DNA of 5,263 nucleotides from Bacillota bacterium (GTDB lineage Bacteria; Bacillota; Bacilli; Thermoactinomycetales; DSM-44946), in assembly GCA_021793745.1 (NCBI GenBank), contig JAJYSD010000131.1:1-5263 (forward strand), given 5' to 3'. A model generated the notes under the pieces. The model ran no database searches. It had not been told where the DNA came from and worked only from the letters and a program-made list of their open reading frames with translations. A program made the position numbers and the translations under genes. Positions 1 through 5,263 of the stretch are shown here, piece by piece (within the stretch, counting starts at the first letter, position 1; the number at the start of each line of letters is the position of its first letter).

Positions 1-13
1 TGCAACCCAAATG

Positions 14-35
14 AAAACACCCCCGTCGGGGGGTG
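14..35 (-). terminator. Rho-independent terminator of greA
   Basis: A 7-bp GC-rich stem (18-24 paired with 29-35, arms CACCCCC and GGGGGTG) closes a four-base loop. On the minus strand it is followed by a short run of four T (14-17). It begins about 15 bases after the greA stop codon, which is a normal distance. The T-run is short, so termination may be incomplete. Confidence 0.75.
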
Positions 36-50
36 CCGGCCAAGCCTTCG

Positions 51-524
51 TCACTCGATTTTCAAAATCTTGAATTGGATCGTTCCATCCGGTGCCGGAA
101 CACTGACCGTCTCTCCCTCCTGCTTGCCGATCAGTGCGGAGCCGATCGGCGATTCGTTGGAGATTTTCTGGGAGATCGGATCCGACTCGGCACTTCCGAC
201 AATCGTATATGTCTCCACCTCGCCGTCGGGCAATTCCTGAATGGTCACCTTGGCGCCGACGGAAACGAAGTTCTTATCCCCGTTTTGATCGATGATCTTC
301 GCGTTCCGGATCATGTTCTCCAGGGTAATGATCCGGGATTCGACGAAAGCTTGTTCTTCCTTGGCTGCATCATACTCGGAATTCTCGCTGAGATCCCCTT
401 GGGTGATGGCTTCTTTTAAACGTTGAGCCACCTGTTGACGTTTTTGCGTTTTCAGGTATTCAAGCTCCTCCTTCACTTTTGCAAGGCCTTCTTCCGTCAA
501 GAGTACCTCTTTTTTCTGAAGCAT
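51..524 (-). CDS. greA: Transcription elongation factor GreA
   Basis: GreA binds the secondary channel of RNA polymerase and stimulates cleavage of the backtracked transcript's 3' end, rescuing stalled complexes. The 157-residue product matches the usual family length of about 158. Residues 1-75 form the N-terminal antiparallel coiled coil. Its tip carries the signature [14 protein letters not shown] (43-56), with the acidic pair D44 and E47 that positions the catalytic metal. Residues about 80-157 form the C-terminal FKBP-like domain, ending in a typical [16 protein letters not shown] stretch (125-140). The start at 524 is chosen because GGGAGGA lies about 7 bases upstream and because the family begins there; the frame stays open a further 85 codons to a GTG at 779, but that extension resembles nothing known. 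A promoter sits just upstream and a terminator just downstream, so the gene is probably transcribed alone. Confidence 0.97.
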   Translation of the reverse strand: MLQKKEVLLTEEGLAKVKEELEYLKTQKRQQVAQRLKEAITQGDLSENSEYDAAKEEQAFVESRIITLENMIRNAKIIDQNGDKNFVSVGAKVTIQELPDGEVETYTIVGSAESDPISQKISNESPIGSALIGKQEGETVSVPAPDGTIQFKILKIE

Positions 525-552
525 ACCGATTCCTCCCTGTCGGCCAAAACAT

Positions 553-581
553 TTGATAGGAAAACGGCCGATAACTGTGAA
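553..581 (-). promoter_or_regulatory. SigA-type promoter of greA
   Basis: On the minus strand there is a -35 box TTCACA (576-581; 5 of 6 consensus bases), a spacer of exactly 17 bases, and a -10 box TATCAA (553-558; 4 of 6). Transcription would start near 545, leaving a leader of about 20 bases that contains the greA ribosome binding site. The position argues that greA starts at 524 and not at the upstream GTG. Confidence 0.6.
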
Positions 582-1180
582 TCCCGTCCGGCGCAAAATT
601 TTCTCCCTATCTTTATCGATAACCGGAGGGATCAAACCCCCTTCGTTGTCGGCGGCTATATCTGCCGTACCGAAAGCATCCTTTTGGGAGGATGCCATTT
701 CGGTGCCTGGACAGGAAAAGCATTCATCGGCCAGCCGGTGTGTTCTCCACAGATCGGTCACGGTGCCTTCCGGACGCACCGAAGATTCATCCCCATCCGG
801 GCTGACGCGTTTGGAGCCAACCGGCGGCCCATGGCTTTACTGGCAGAAATCTTGTTTCCGACTACCGGAATGTCCACCCCGTGGAGCCTGCCTGGAGGGA
901 TTCCGGCCACACGCCATAATAATATTCCCGCTTCCCGCAATTTGAATCATCGATTTTCCTTCACGGTCTGCATTGATTCGCCGGAGCGCGGGGTTTCGCG
1001 ATCATACCGAATGCCGGTGCGGGTCTTTTGAACAAGCCGTATACACCATGTTCATTACCCCGAAAGCGATTTCATATAACCTCTTGTCTAAAGTTTTTTT
1101 GCCCTGATCAAATCCCGGTGGCACTTCAAAGTATCTTAGCACAACTCAAACCATCTTCCAAGATCCTTCATCGATGAATT
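582..1180. other. Long spacer without a convincing gene
   Basis: Open frames exist on both strands here: plus 423-1031 and 553-945, minus 758-940, and a minus extension of the greA frame to 779. None has a recognisable motif, a good ribosome binding site, or sequence I can assign to a family. A 6-bp inverted repeat CGGTGC/GCACCG (761-766 and 776-781, 9-base loop) is present without a T-run. The part from about 1040 to 1200 is visibly more AT-rich and looks like ordinary intergenic DNA. The part from about 590 to 1030 has coding-like GC content and could be the remains of a decayed gene, but I cannot name one. I see no tRNA, rRNA or riboswitch. Confidence 0.5.
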
Positions 1181-1209
1181 TTGATCAAATACCTGAAATC
1201 CATTATACT
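1181..1209 (+). promoter_or_regulatory. SigA-type promoter of the CPBP protease gene
   Basis: There is a -35 box TTGATC (1181-1186), a 17-base spacer, and a -10 box TATACT (1204-1209; 5 of 6 consensus bases). Transcription would begin near 1216, giving a leader of about 39 bases before the ATG at 1255. The match and spacing are the best of any promoter in the window. Confidence 0.7.
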
Positions 1210-1254
1210 GGGAACCATCATCCCCGTGTAATTCGGGATTAAGGGGGTTTCTCC

Positions 1255-2106
1255 ATGAAATTGGTGAAATTATTCGGCAAACTGATCCTCACCTTAGGAC
1301 TGGCCATTGCGGGGACGATTCTGTTTTCCATGCTCCTTATTCCCTGGCTCACAGAGGAGCAGTTCCTGTGGTGGTCCATTTTCCCCCAGGAAGCGGCCTT
1401 CATCGGCGCCTCCTTTCTGGCCTGGATCGCCTTTGAGAAGCGCTCCCTGAAGGAAATGGGATTGGCTGCCACCGCCCCTTTCCATCCCTTCGCCATCGGG
1501 GCGGGACTCGGCATTGCGATGATCGGCACGGTGTTCCTCCTCCTTTGGCCAAGTCCTTGGTTGGAAGTCGTCGCTTTCCGCTGGGACGAAGCGGTTCTCC
1601 TCTCCGTTCTGTCAGCCGCCCTCGGCTTTTTGGCGGTTGCCGCAGGGGAAGAGATCTTCACCCGCGGATATGTACAAACGCTGCTCGTGGAGCACCTGGG
1701 CGTATGGGGAGGCATCATCATCACTTCTCTGCTCTTTTCTCTTCTCCATCTGCTCAACCCCCATACATCCCTGATGCCGATGTTCAACCTGTTTCTCGCC
1801 GGCGTTCTCCTGGGCGTGGTCAAAGAAGCGTCGGGAAACCTGTGGATGCCCATCGGCCTGCATTTCACCTGGAATTTGACTCAGGAAGTCCTTTCCCTTC
1901 CGGTCTCCGGTATGCAGATGACATCCGACCCGCCGGTGAAAGCGGTGGAAAACGGTCCCGCCTGGTTGACCGGAGGCCCCTTCGGACTGGAGGGCGGTAT
2001 CGCCGTCACCCTCCTTCTCCTCCTGGCCATCCTGTGGTTTGTGTGGCGGTACCCGGAAAAGTTCAAGGCCAAAGGGGTTACTTCCGCGGCCAAACCGCTT
2101 CGTTAA
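1255..2106 (+). CDS. CPBP (CAAX/Abi) family membrane metalloprotease
   Basis: This is a 283-residue polytopic membrane protein with a CPBP domain at about residues 113-212 (family PF02517: type II CAAX prenyl endopeptidase-like and bacteriocin self-immunity proteins). All family motifs are present: the glutamate pair and arginine in EEIFTRGY (E132, E133, R137), FSLLH (161-165, H165), and HFTWN (H203, N207). Hydrophobic segments lie near 9-31, 43-60, 77-98, 113-131, 153-166, 174-190 and 247-265; the last is a C-terminal helix beyond the catalytic core. The start is supported by AAGGGGG (1241-1247) 7 bases upstream and by a strong promoter. An active intramembrane protease is likely. Its substrate is unknown; bacteria lack classical prenylated CAAX proteins, and no bacteriocin or peptide gene lies next to it to suggest an immunity role. 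The 3' end overlaps the convergent dehydrogenase gene by 29 bases. Confidence 0.95.
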   Translation: MKLVKLFGKLILTLGLAIAGTILFSMLLIPWLTEEQFLWWSIFPQEAAFIGASFLAWIAFEKRSLKEMGLAATAPFHPFAIGAGLGIAMIGTVFLLLWPSPWLEVVAFRWDEAVLLSVLSAALGFLAVAAGEEIFTRGYVQTLLVEHLGVWGGIIITSLLFSLLHLLNPHTSLMPMFNLFLAGVLLGVVKEASGNLWMPIGLHFTWNLTQEVLSLPVSGMQMTSDPPVKAVENGPAWLTGGPFGLEGGIAVTLLLLLAILWFVWRYPEKFKAKGVTSAAKPLR

Positions 2107-3058
2107 CCAGGTGAGGGGGGCGTCTCCCTTGCAAGACCGCCAAGAGATTGTCCACCGCCAACCGGGCCATCTGAAGCCGCGTCTGCCAAGTGGAGCTTCC
2201 CAGATGCGGCGACAGCACGACATTGTCCAACTCGGCTAAACCTTCTGCCAATTCCGGTTCGCGCTCGTACACATCCAGGCCCGCCCCGGCAATCTGACCT
2301 TCCCTCAACGCCCGAACCAAGGCTTGTTCGTCCACCAGGGGACCGCGGGCGGTATTGATCAGATAAGCCGTCGGCTTCATCATCGCCAGCTCCTCGGGGC
2401 CGATCAAATGGTGCGTCGCCTCGCTGTAGGGAGCGTGAAGGGAGACGAAATCCGCCTGCCGGAGCAGCTCCTGCAGCGGACAGTAGGAGGCCCGGAGGGC
2501 CCGTTCCTCCTCTTCGGGCAATCGGGTGCGGGAAAAATAGATCACGCGCATGTCAAACCCCCGGGCCCGGCGGGCGACGGCCCTTCCGATCCGTCCCATT
2601 CCGATGATCCCCAGGGTGGCACCATGGACATCCCGTCCCAACATCCACATGGGAGACCATCCGGGCCAACGGCCGGCCCGGGTCGCCCGGTCCCCTTCGC
2701 TCACCCGTCGTGCCGCATCCATGATCAGCGCCCAGGTGAGATCCGCCGTCGACTCGGTAAGCACCCCCGGCGTGTTGGTCACGGGAATTCCCCGCCGGGT
2801 GGCTTCCTTTACGTCGATGTTGTTGAACCCCACCGCGTAATTGCTGATCACCTTCAGATTCGGCCCTGCATCCATCAGCTCACCGTCAATCCGGTCGGTC
2901 AGCATCGAGAGGATTCCGTCCTTATCCCGGATCCGCCGCATCAGCTCTTGACGGGTCAACGGTCGATCTGCTTCATTCAAATCCACGTCACAGTGCTTCT
3001 CCAGCTGCTCCAGCGCTTCCGCCGGCAACTTCCTCGTCACCAACACCTTCGGCCGCAT
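2078..3058 (-). CDS. D-2-hydroxyacid dehydrogenase, glyoxylate/hydroxypyruvate reductase type
   Basis: This 326-residue enzyme belongs to the D-isomer-specific 2-hydroxyacid dehydrogenases, which interconvert 2-keto acids (glyoxylate, hydroxypyruvate) and D-2-hydroxyacids with NAD(P)H in the cytosol. The substrate domain comprises about 1-100 plus the C-terminus and includes NYAVGFNNID (73-82). The Rossmann domain (about 101-288) has the nucleotide loop GMGRIG (153-158). The catalytic residues are visible: R238 in NTARG, E267 in EREPE and H285 in SPHLGS. After the second Rossmann strand the sequence is YFSRTR (174-179) instead of an acidic residue, as in NADP(H)-using glyoxylate reductases, so NADPH preference is inferred. 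The ATG at 3058 has GGGAGG 7 bases upstream. The gene appears to be transcribed alone. I see no T-run terminator after its stop, which lies inside the convergent protease gene. The exact substrate (glyoxylate, hydroxypyruvate or another keto acid) cannot be decided from sequence. Confidence 0.94.
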   Translation of the reverse strand: MRPKVLVTRKLPAEALEQLEKHCDVDLNEADRPLTRQELMRRIRDKDGILSMLTDRIDGELMDAGPNLKVISNYAVGFNNIDVKEATRRGIPVTNTPGVLTESTADLTWALIMDAARRVSEGDRATRAGRWPGWSPMWMLGRDVHGATLGIIGMGRIGRAVARRARGFDMRVIYFSRTRLPEEEERALRASYCPLQELLRQADFVSLHAPYSEATHHLIGPEELAMMKPTAYLINTARGPLVDEQALVRALREGQIAGAGLDVYEREPELAEGLAELDNVVLSPHLGSSTWQTRLQMARLAVDNLLAVLQGRRPPHLVNEAVWPRK

Positions 3059-3084
3059 CGTTCACCCTCCCGTCAACACTATGC

Positions 3085-3114
3085 AACATATGCGGGAGAT
3101 ATCCGAGAAATCAA
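3085..3114 (-). promoter_or_regulatory. Possible promoter of the hydroxyacid dehydrogenase
   Basis: On the minus strand there is TTGATT (3109-3114), an 18-base spacer, and TATGTT (3085-3090). The start point would be near 3078, about 20 bases before the ATG. The -10 box is only a moderate match, so this is tentative. Confidence 0.35.
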
Positions 3115-3375
3115 GCATTTTTTCCTTTACCACCCCGGCTTCCCGTCCTTACCCGAGGCCAAGCTCGCAAGAATCTTGTGATAAATATTCCCCGCTTGTC
3201 GTAAAATAAAACTTCCTTCGTGGGTTTTGAGTGTTTTAGTCGAATCTCCTCGAAAAAATCGACAAAGGATCAGGCAATCATTCCCGAGGGCTTTTCCATA
3301 TCGAAGGCAGATCGGGACCCGTTCCGGCAAATCCCGGCGACAAGGCCCTGGTGCAAAATAGGCGACCTTCCCCGT
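3115..3375. other. Divergent intergenic spacer with Spo0A-box-like sequences
   Basis: This stretch lies between two divergent genes and holds no convincing gene. The minus frames at 3127-3330 and 3270-3629 lack recognisable content. Part of it is AT-rich (about 3175-3270). Two sequences resembling Spo0A boxes face each other: AGTCGAA (3238-3244; 6 of 7 to TGTCGAA) and ATCGACAAA (3258-3266; 8 of 9 to TTCGACAAA). Their roughly 20-base separation and inverted orientation are suggestive only. They sit more than 100 bases from either predicted promoter. Confidence 0.3.
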
Positions 3376-3403
3376 ACCGCCGCGGATAGACCCACATAGG
3401 ATA
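3376..3403 (+). promoter_or_regulatory. SigK-like (late mother-cell) promoter candidate
   Basis: CATAGGATA (3395-3403) fits the sporulation sigma-K -10 pattern CATANNNTA exactly, and an AC at 3376-3377 lies 17 bases upstream, where the minimal -35 element is expected. No good SigA promoter was seen before the histidine-rich gene. Transcription would begin near 3410, about 48 bases before the ATG at 3459. The motif is short and could arise by chance, so the call rests on its position in front of a gene that looks like a coat-type protein. Confidence 0.4.
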
Positions 3404-3411
3404 TCAGTGTA

Positions 3412-3432
3412 CGGGACTGACGGTCAGACCCG
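3412..3432 (+). repeat. Dyad at the predicted mRNA start
   Basis: This 21-base near-perfect palindrome has arms CGGG-A-CTGA and TCAG-A-CCCG around a CGG centre, with one A/A mismatch. As RNA it would form a stem of 4 plus 4 base pairs beginning a base or two after the predicted start point of the histidine-rich gene. It could be a protein operator or a 5' stabilising hairpin. There is no T-run, so it is not a terminator. Confidence 0.45.
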
Positions 3433-3458
3433 AATTTCGTGCAAGGAGAGTGAAGCGC

Positions 3459-3725
3459 ATGTTCCGCTTTCTTTCGGGCCATCCACCCATGATGCAATAT
3501 CCCCGCCACCATCACTGTGCCATGGACCCCCGCTTTCAAGAAGCCTATTATCACATTAAAAAGGCCTACCGAATCATGAATCAGATGAGGAGACCCCGAC
3601 ATCATCATCACCACCACCGTCATCCCCACCGGCCTCCCTATTGCCGATGGGATAGCCCCAGAATGTACGCTTCCAGTTCGGCCGACCTATCCAGCAGCCG
3701 ATACAGCACTTCCGCCGATAACTGA
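3459..3725 (+). CDS. Small histidine-rich protein, possibly spore coat
   Basis: I do not recognise a family. The 88-residue product contains 13 histidines (about 15%), 7 tyrosines and 2 cysteines. It has HHHC (17-20), a short helix-like part DPRFQEAYYHIKKAYRIMNQ (23-42), a run of six histidines continuing as HRHPH (48-57), and a serine-rich tail (72-84). It has no signal peptide or membrane segment. The His clusters could bind metal ions. His- and Tyr-rich short proteins are common in Bacillales spore coats, and a SigK-like promoter lies upstream, so a coat or mother-cell role is inferred. AAGGAG (3443-3448) lies 10 bases before the ATG; the GTG at 3450 is too close to that site to be the start. 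A strong terminator follows 40 bases after the stop, supporting a real plus-strand gene. The serine-rich tail lies opposite a minus-strand frame (3638-3736) that also looks plausible, so the C-terminal third is less certain. Confidence 0.62.
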   Translation: MFRFLSGHPPMMQYPRHHHCAMDPRFQEAYYHIKKAYRIMNQMRRPRHHHHHHRHPHRPPYCRWDSPRMYASSSADLSSSRYSTSADN

Positions 3726-3765
3726 TGGATGATCATCTCGCAGCCCGAGTCCCCTCCTGAGGCAA

Positions 3766-3795
3766 ACGCACCCGGTGCCGGGTGCGTCTGTTTTT
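3766..3795 (+). terminator. Rho-independent terminator after the histidine-rich gene
   Basis: A perfect 9-bp stem (ACGCACCCG at 3766-3774 with CGGGTGCGT at 3779-3787) closes a GTGC loop and is followed by TCTGTTTTT (3787-3795). The T-run is on the plus side only. On the minus strand the stem is followed by a mixed sequence, so it is not a good terminator for the hydrolase gene that ends at 3825. Confidence 0.88.
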
Positions 3796-3824
3796 GACTC
3801 CGATCCTCGCCAGCCAATGCCGCC

Positions 3825-4604
3825 TCAGCGATCCTCCAGGACGCTTTTCAAGAAACGGATGCTCTCGTTAAACAGCTCCTTTCTCCAGCGGATCCGAGAA
3901 AACCCGTGATCCGCCCCCCGGATGGCGCAAAAACGGGCGGATGCACCGTAGACCTGCAGATACTGCCTGCCCCATTCGGGAGGAACCGATTCGTCCCGAT
4001 CCCCGTGCACGATCAGGACCGGCCCGGAATAGGCGTCCACCCCCTCGTACAGGTCCCATCCCTTCAACTCCTCATAAAAAGGGCGGCCCAGCGCCATTCC
4101 ATCCAAGTCGACGCCCCCATCGGGAAGCGGCTTTCCCGTCCGAAAGCACGCCTCCGCGATTTCCCGCATGTTTCCCGCCGGGGCCCAGAGGCACAAAGCC
4201 CGGACAACATCCGGCAGGGAAGCGGCCACATGGGACGCGACAACCCCTCCCATGCTGAACCCGCACAAAAACACCTTTCCGGGATCGACTCCCTCTATTT
4301 GGCGAACGAATCGCAAAATCGCTTTTCCCTCTTCAATCTCCCTTCCCAGGGTCATCTCCCGAAAATCGCCATCGCTATCCCCGGAACCGGAAAAATCGAA
4401 CCGCACGCAGCCGAATCCGGCGGCCGCCAGCCTCCGCGCAAATTGAACGAACAACAATTTGGTCTCCATCCGGTTCCCCGTAAAACCGTGATACAGAATC
4501 ACCGCAGGATGGCGGACGGCCCGGGGCCGGTGCACCATCCCGCGCAGCGTCATCCTGCCTACTTGAAGTTCAACGGGGAACTCCCGTCCCGGACGGTTTT
4601 CCAT
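3825..4604 (-). CDS. Alpha/beta hydrolase, esterase of the cinnamoyl/feruloyl-esterase-like group
   Basis: This 259-residue single-domain alpha/beta hydrolase has an intact catalytic machinery. The oxyanion motif is HGFTG (39-43), the nucleophile elbow GFSMGG (115-120, Ser117), the acid HGDRDESVP (200-208, Asp204) and the histidine ADHGF (231-235, His233). The block RFDFSGSGDSDGDF (68-81) after the second core strand is typical of serine esterases resembling bacterial cinnamoyl/feruloyl esterases. The region at about 140-190 forms the lid and is where substrate choice would be set. There is no signal peptide, so it acts in the cytosol, probably on small carboxylic esters; the substrate is unknown. 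The start at 4604 is preferred over an in-frame TTG at 4625 because GGAAGGGGG lies 6 bases before the ATG and overlaps the TTG extension. I found no strong promoter; a -10-like TAAAAT (minus strand, 4647-4652) lacks a matching -35. No terminator follows on this strand. Confidence 0.93.
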   Translation of the reverse strand: MENRPGREFPVELQVGRMTLRGMVHRPRAVRHPAVILYHGFTGNRMETKLLFVQFARRLAAAGFGCVRFDFSGSGDSDGDFREMTLGREIEEGKAILRFVRQIEGVDPGKVFLCGFSMGGVVASHVAASLPDVVRALCLWAPAGNMREIAEACFRTGKPLPDGGVDLDGMALGRPFYEELKGWDLYEGVDAYSGPVLIVHGDRDESVPPEWGRQYLQVYGASARFCAIRGADHGFSRIRWRKELFNESIRFLKSVLEDR

Positions 4605-4748
4605 CGCGATCCCCCTTCCATCCAAAAAGGCGGCAGCACCTGGTTCATTTTAAGTAGCCCGTTTTCGCCACCTTCATATTTTGGAGAAAATTTTTCATTG
4701 CAATCCATACCCAATCCCCCGTTTACGAAAAACAGGTCGTTTCGTGCG

Positions 4749-4780
4749 AAAAACAAAAAGGACCGGCTGTACGACCGTCC
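4749..4780 (-). terminator. Rho-independent terminator of the Panacea-domain gene
   Basis: On the minus strand a hairpin at 4760-4780 (GGACGG pairing with CCGGTCC, with one bulged G and an 8-base loop) is followed by TTTTTGTTTTT (4749-4759). It begins 15 bases after the stop codon at 4796. The stem is imperfect but the T-run is long. It separates the gene from the hydrolase downstream, so the two are probably not an operon. Confidence 0.75.
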
Positions 4781-4795
4781 CGAGGTCTGTCCGTC

Positions 4796-5263
4796 TCAGC
4801 CGATCTGAAGCGTATCCGCCATGGAATACGGGATCATCTCTTTCAGGGGCGTATTGATCCAAGCCGGTTCCTCATGGGAGAACTCCGAAATCCATTTGGC
4901 ATTCATTCCTCGCAATTTGTCGATGACATATTCCACCACTTCCAGCTCGTCTTCCTCCAGCGGAACAGCGCGCTTTGCGGGCAACCCCTCCACATACTCA
5001 CCGACGATTTCTCCGTCTTGTTCAATCTCTTCCCGCCGGATCGCCCCGGCTGCCTCCAGGTAATCGAGAAGAAGCCCGTGACGGGCCGGAACGGGACCGT
5101 AATGATTTTTTACATAGGCCAAACCCATAATGGGCGTCCCGTGCCATTTCAAATGGAGAAAGTCGATGTAAAACAAATACTTGAGAAAAACGGATTTGGA
5201 CAATTTCCCGGCTTTTTCGGTGATCATACGAACAACCGTGAACAGTTTTCCAGGATCAAACTC
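4796..5263 (-). CDS. Panacea/SocA-like (DUF4065) protein, 5' end outside the window
   Basis: 155 codons plus the stop are visible. The frame continues off the right edge, so the true start is not seen. An internal ATG at 5227 is a poor start: there is no ribosome binding site, and the residues before it (EFDPGKLFTVVR) match the usual beginning of this family. Diagnostic parts, numbered from the first visible residue, are LSKSVFLKYLFYIDFLHLK (21-39), the HGTPIMGLAYVKNHYGPVP block (41-59), a variable acidic middle (about 77-106), and the closing SEFSHEEPAW...IPY (126-146). Panacea domains occur in antitoxins of diverse toxin-antitoxin systems, in the SocA proteolytic adaptor and in phage-associated proteins; stand-alone copies also exist. 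No toxin gene lies downstream, where a terminator and an unrelated hydrolase follow. A partner, if any, would be upstream, outside the window. Function as an antitoxin is therefore unproven. Confidence 0.88.
   Translation of the reverse strand, partial: EFDPGKLFTVVRMITEKAGKLSKSVFLKYLFYIDFLHLKWHGTPIMGLAYVKNHYGPVPARHGLLLDYLEAAGAIRREEIEQDGEIVGEYVEGLPAKRAVPLEEDELEVVEYVIDKLRGMNAKWISEFSHEEPAWINTPLKEMIPYSMADTLQIG

Noticed and set aside
423..1031. Plus-strand open frame of 202 codons
   Set aside because: It overlaps the 5' part of greA on the opposite strand, has no ribosome binding site and no recognisable domain.
1612..2223. Minus-strand frame of 203 codons across the protease gene
   Set aside because: Shadow of the CPBP gene and the dehydrogenase end in another frame; composition is non-protein-like.
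2324..3181. Plus-strand open frame of 285 codons opposite the dehydrogenase
   Set aside because: Antisense shadow in GC-rich coding DNA; rich in Pro, His, Gly and Arg with no motif, while the minus strand encodes a complete enzyme.
3176..3193. TTGTGATAAATATTCCCC as a Rex/Fnr/CRP-like operator
   Set aside because: Only the left half-site matches; the right half does not resemble TCACA or TTCACAA.
3450..3452. GTG as the start of the histidine-rich gene
   Set aside because: Only one base separates it from AAGGAG, too close for initiation; the ATG at 3459 is better spaced.
4667..4697. Promoter-like TTGCAA and TATGAA upstream of the hydrolase
   Set aside because: Spacing is 19 bases and both boxes match only 4 of 6; not strong enough to list.
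4559..4756. Minus-strand 65-codon frame upstream of the hydrolase
   Set aside because: Out of frame with the hydrolase, runs into its start and has no recognisable content.
3906..4808. Plus-strand open frame of 300 codons opposite the hydrolase
   Set aside because: Antisense shadow of a gene with a full catalytic triad; no ribosome binding site or family motif.
5250..5263. Minus-strand sequence GAGTTTGATCCTGG, identical to the start of bacterial 16S rRNA
   Set aside because: It falls in frame within the Panacea-domain gene, coding for the expected N-terminal residues EFDPG, and the next bases do not follow 16S rRNA. Coincidence.

Overview
The window looks like chromosomal DNA from a moderately GC-rich, endospore-forming member of the Bacillales. 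The evidence is AGGAGG-like ribosome binding sites, vegetative (SigA-like) promoters, rho-independent terminators and a possible SigK-type sporulation promoter. A Thermoactinomycetaceae-like source fits the base composition and gene style, but this is inference; no phylogenetic marker was compared. Nothing marks the window as a mobile element: no transposase, integrase, CRISPR array, tRNA or rRNA gene was found.

Layout from left to right: a terminator (14-35) and greA (51-524, minus), which has its own promoter at 553-581. Next comes about 730 bases (525-1254) without a convincing gene, ending in a strong promoter (1181-1209) for a CPBP/CAAX-type membrane protease (1255-2106, plus). The 3' end of that gene overlaps by 29 bases the 3' end of a convergent 2-hydroxyacid dehydrogenase of the glyoxylate/hydroxypyruvate reductase type (2078-3058, minus). 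The spacer 3061-3458 separates the dehydrogenase from a divergent small histidine-rich gene (3459-3725, plus). That gene has a SigK-like promoter, a dyad at the predicted mRNA start and a strong terminator (3766-3795). An alpha/beta hydrolase with an intact catalytic triad follows (3825-4604, minus). A terminator (4749-4780) then ends a Panacea/SocA-like (DUF4065) gene (4796-5263, minus), whose start lies beyond the right edge.

The genes appear to be six separate transcription units rather than one pathway or operon: most have their own promoter or terminator, and strands alternate. GreA is housekeeping. The protease, reductase and esterase-like hydrolase are common accessory or metabolic genes. 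The two items most worth following up are the histidine-rich, possibly late-sporulation protein and the Panacea-domain protein, whose family includes toxin-antitoxin antitoxins. Its partner, if one exists, must lie upstream, outside the window. I did not find clear proof of a new multi-gene system here.
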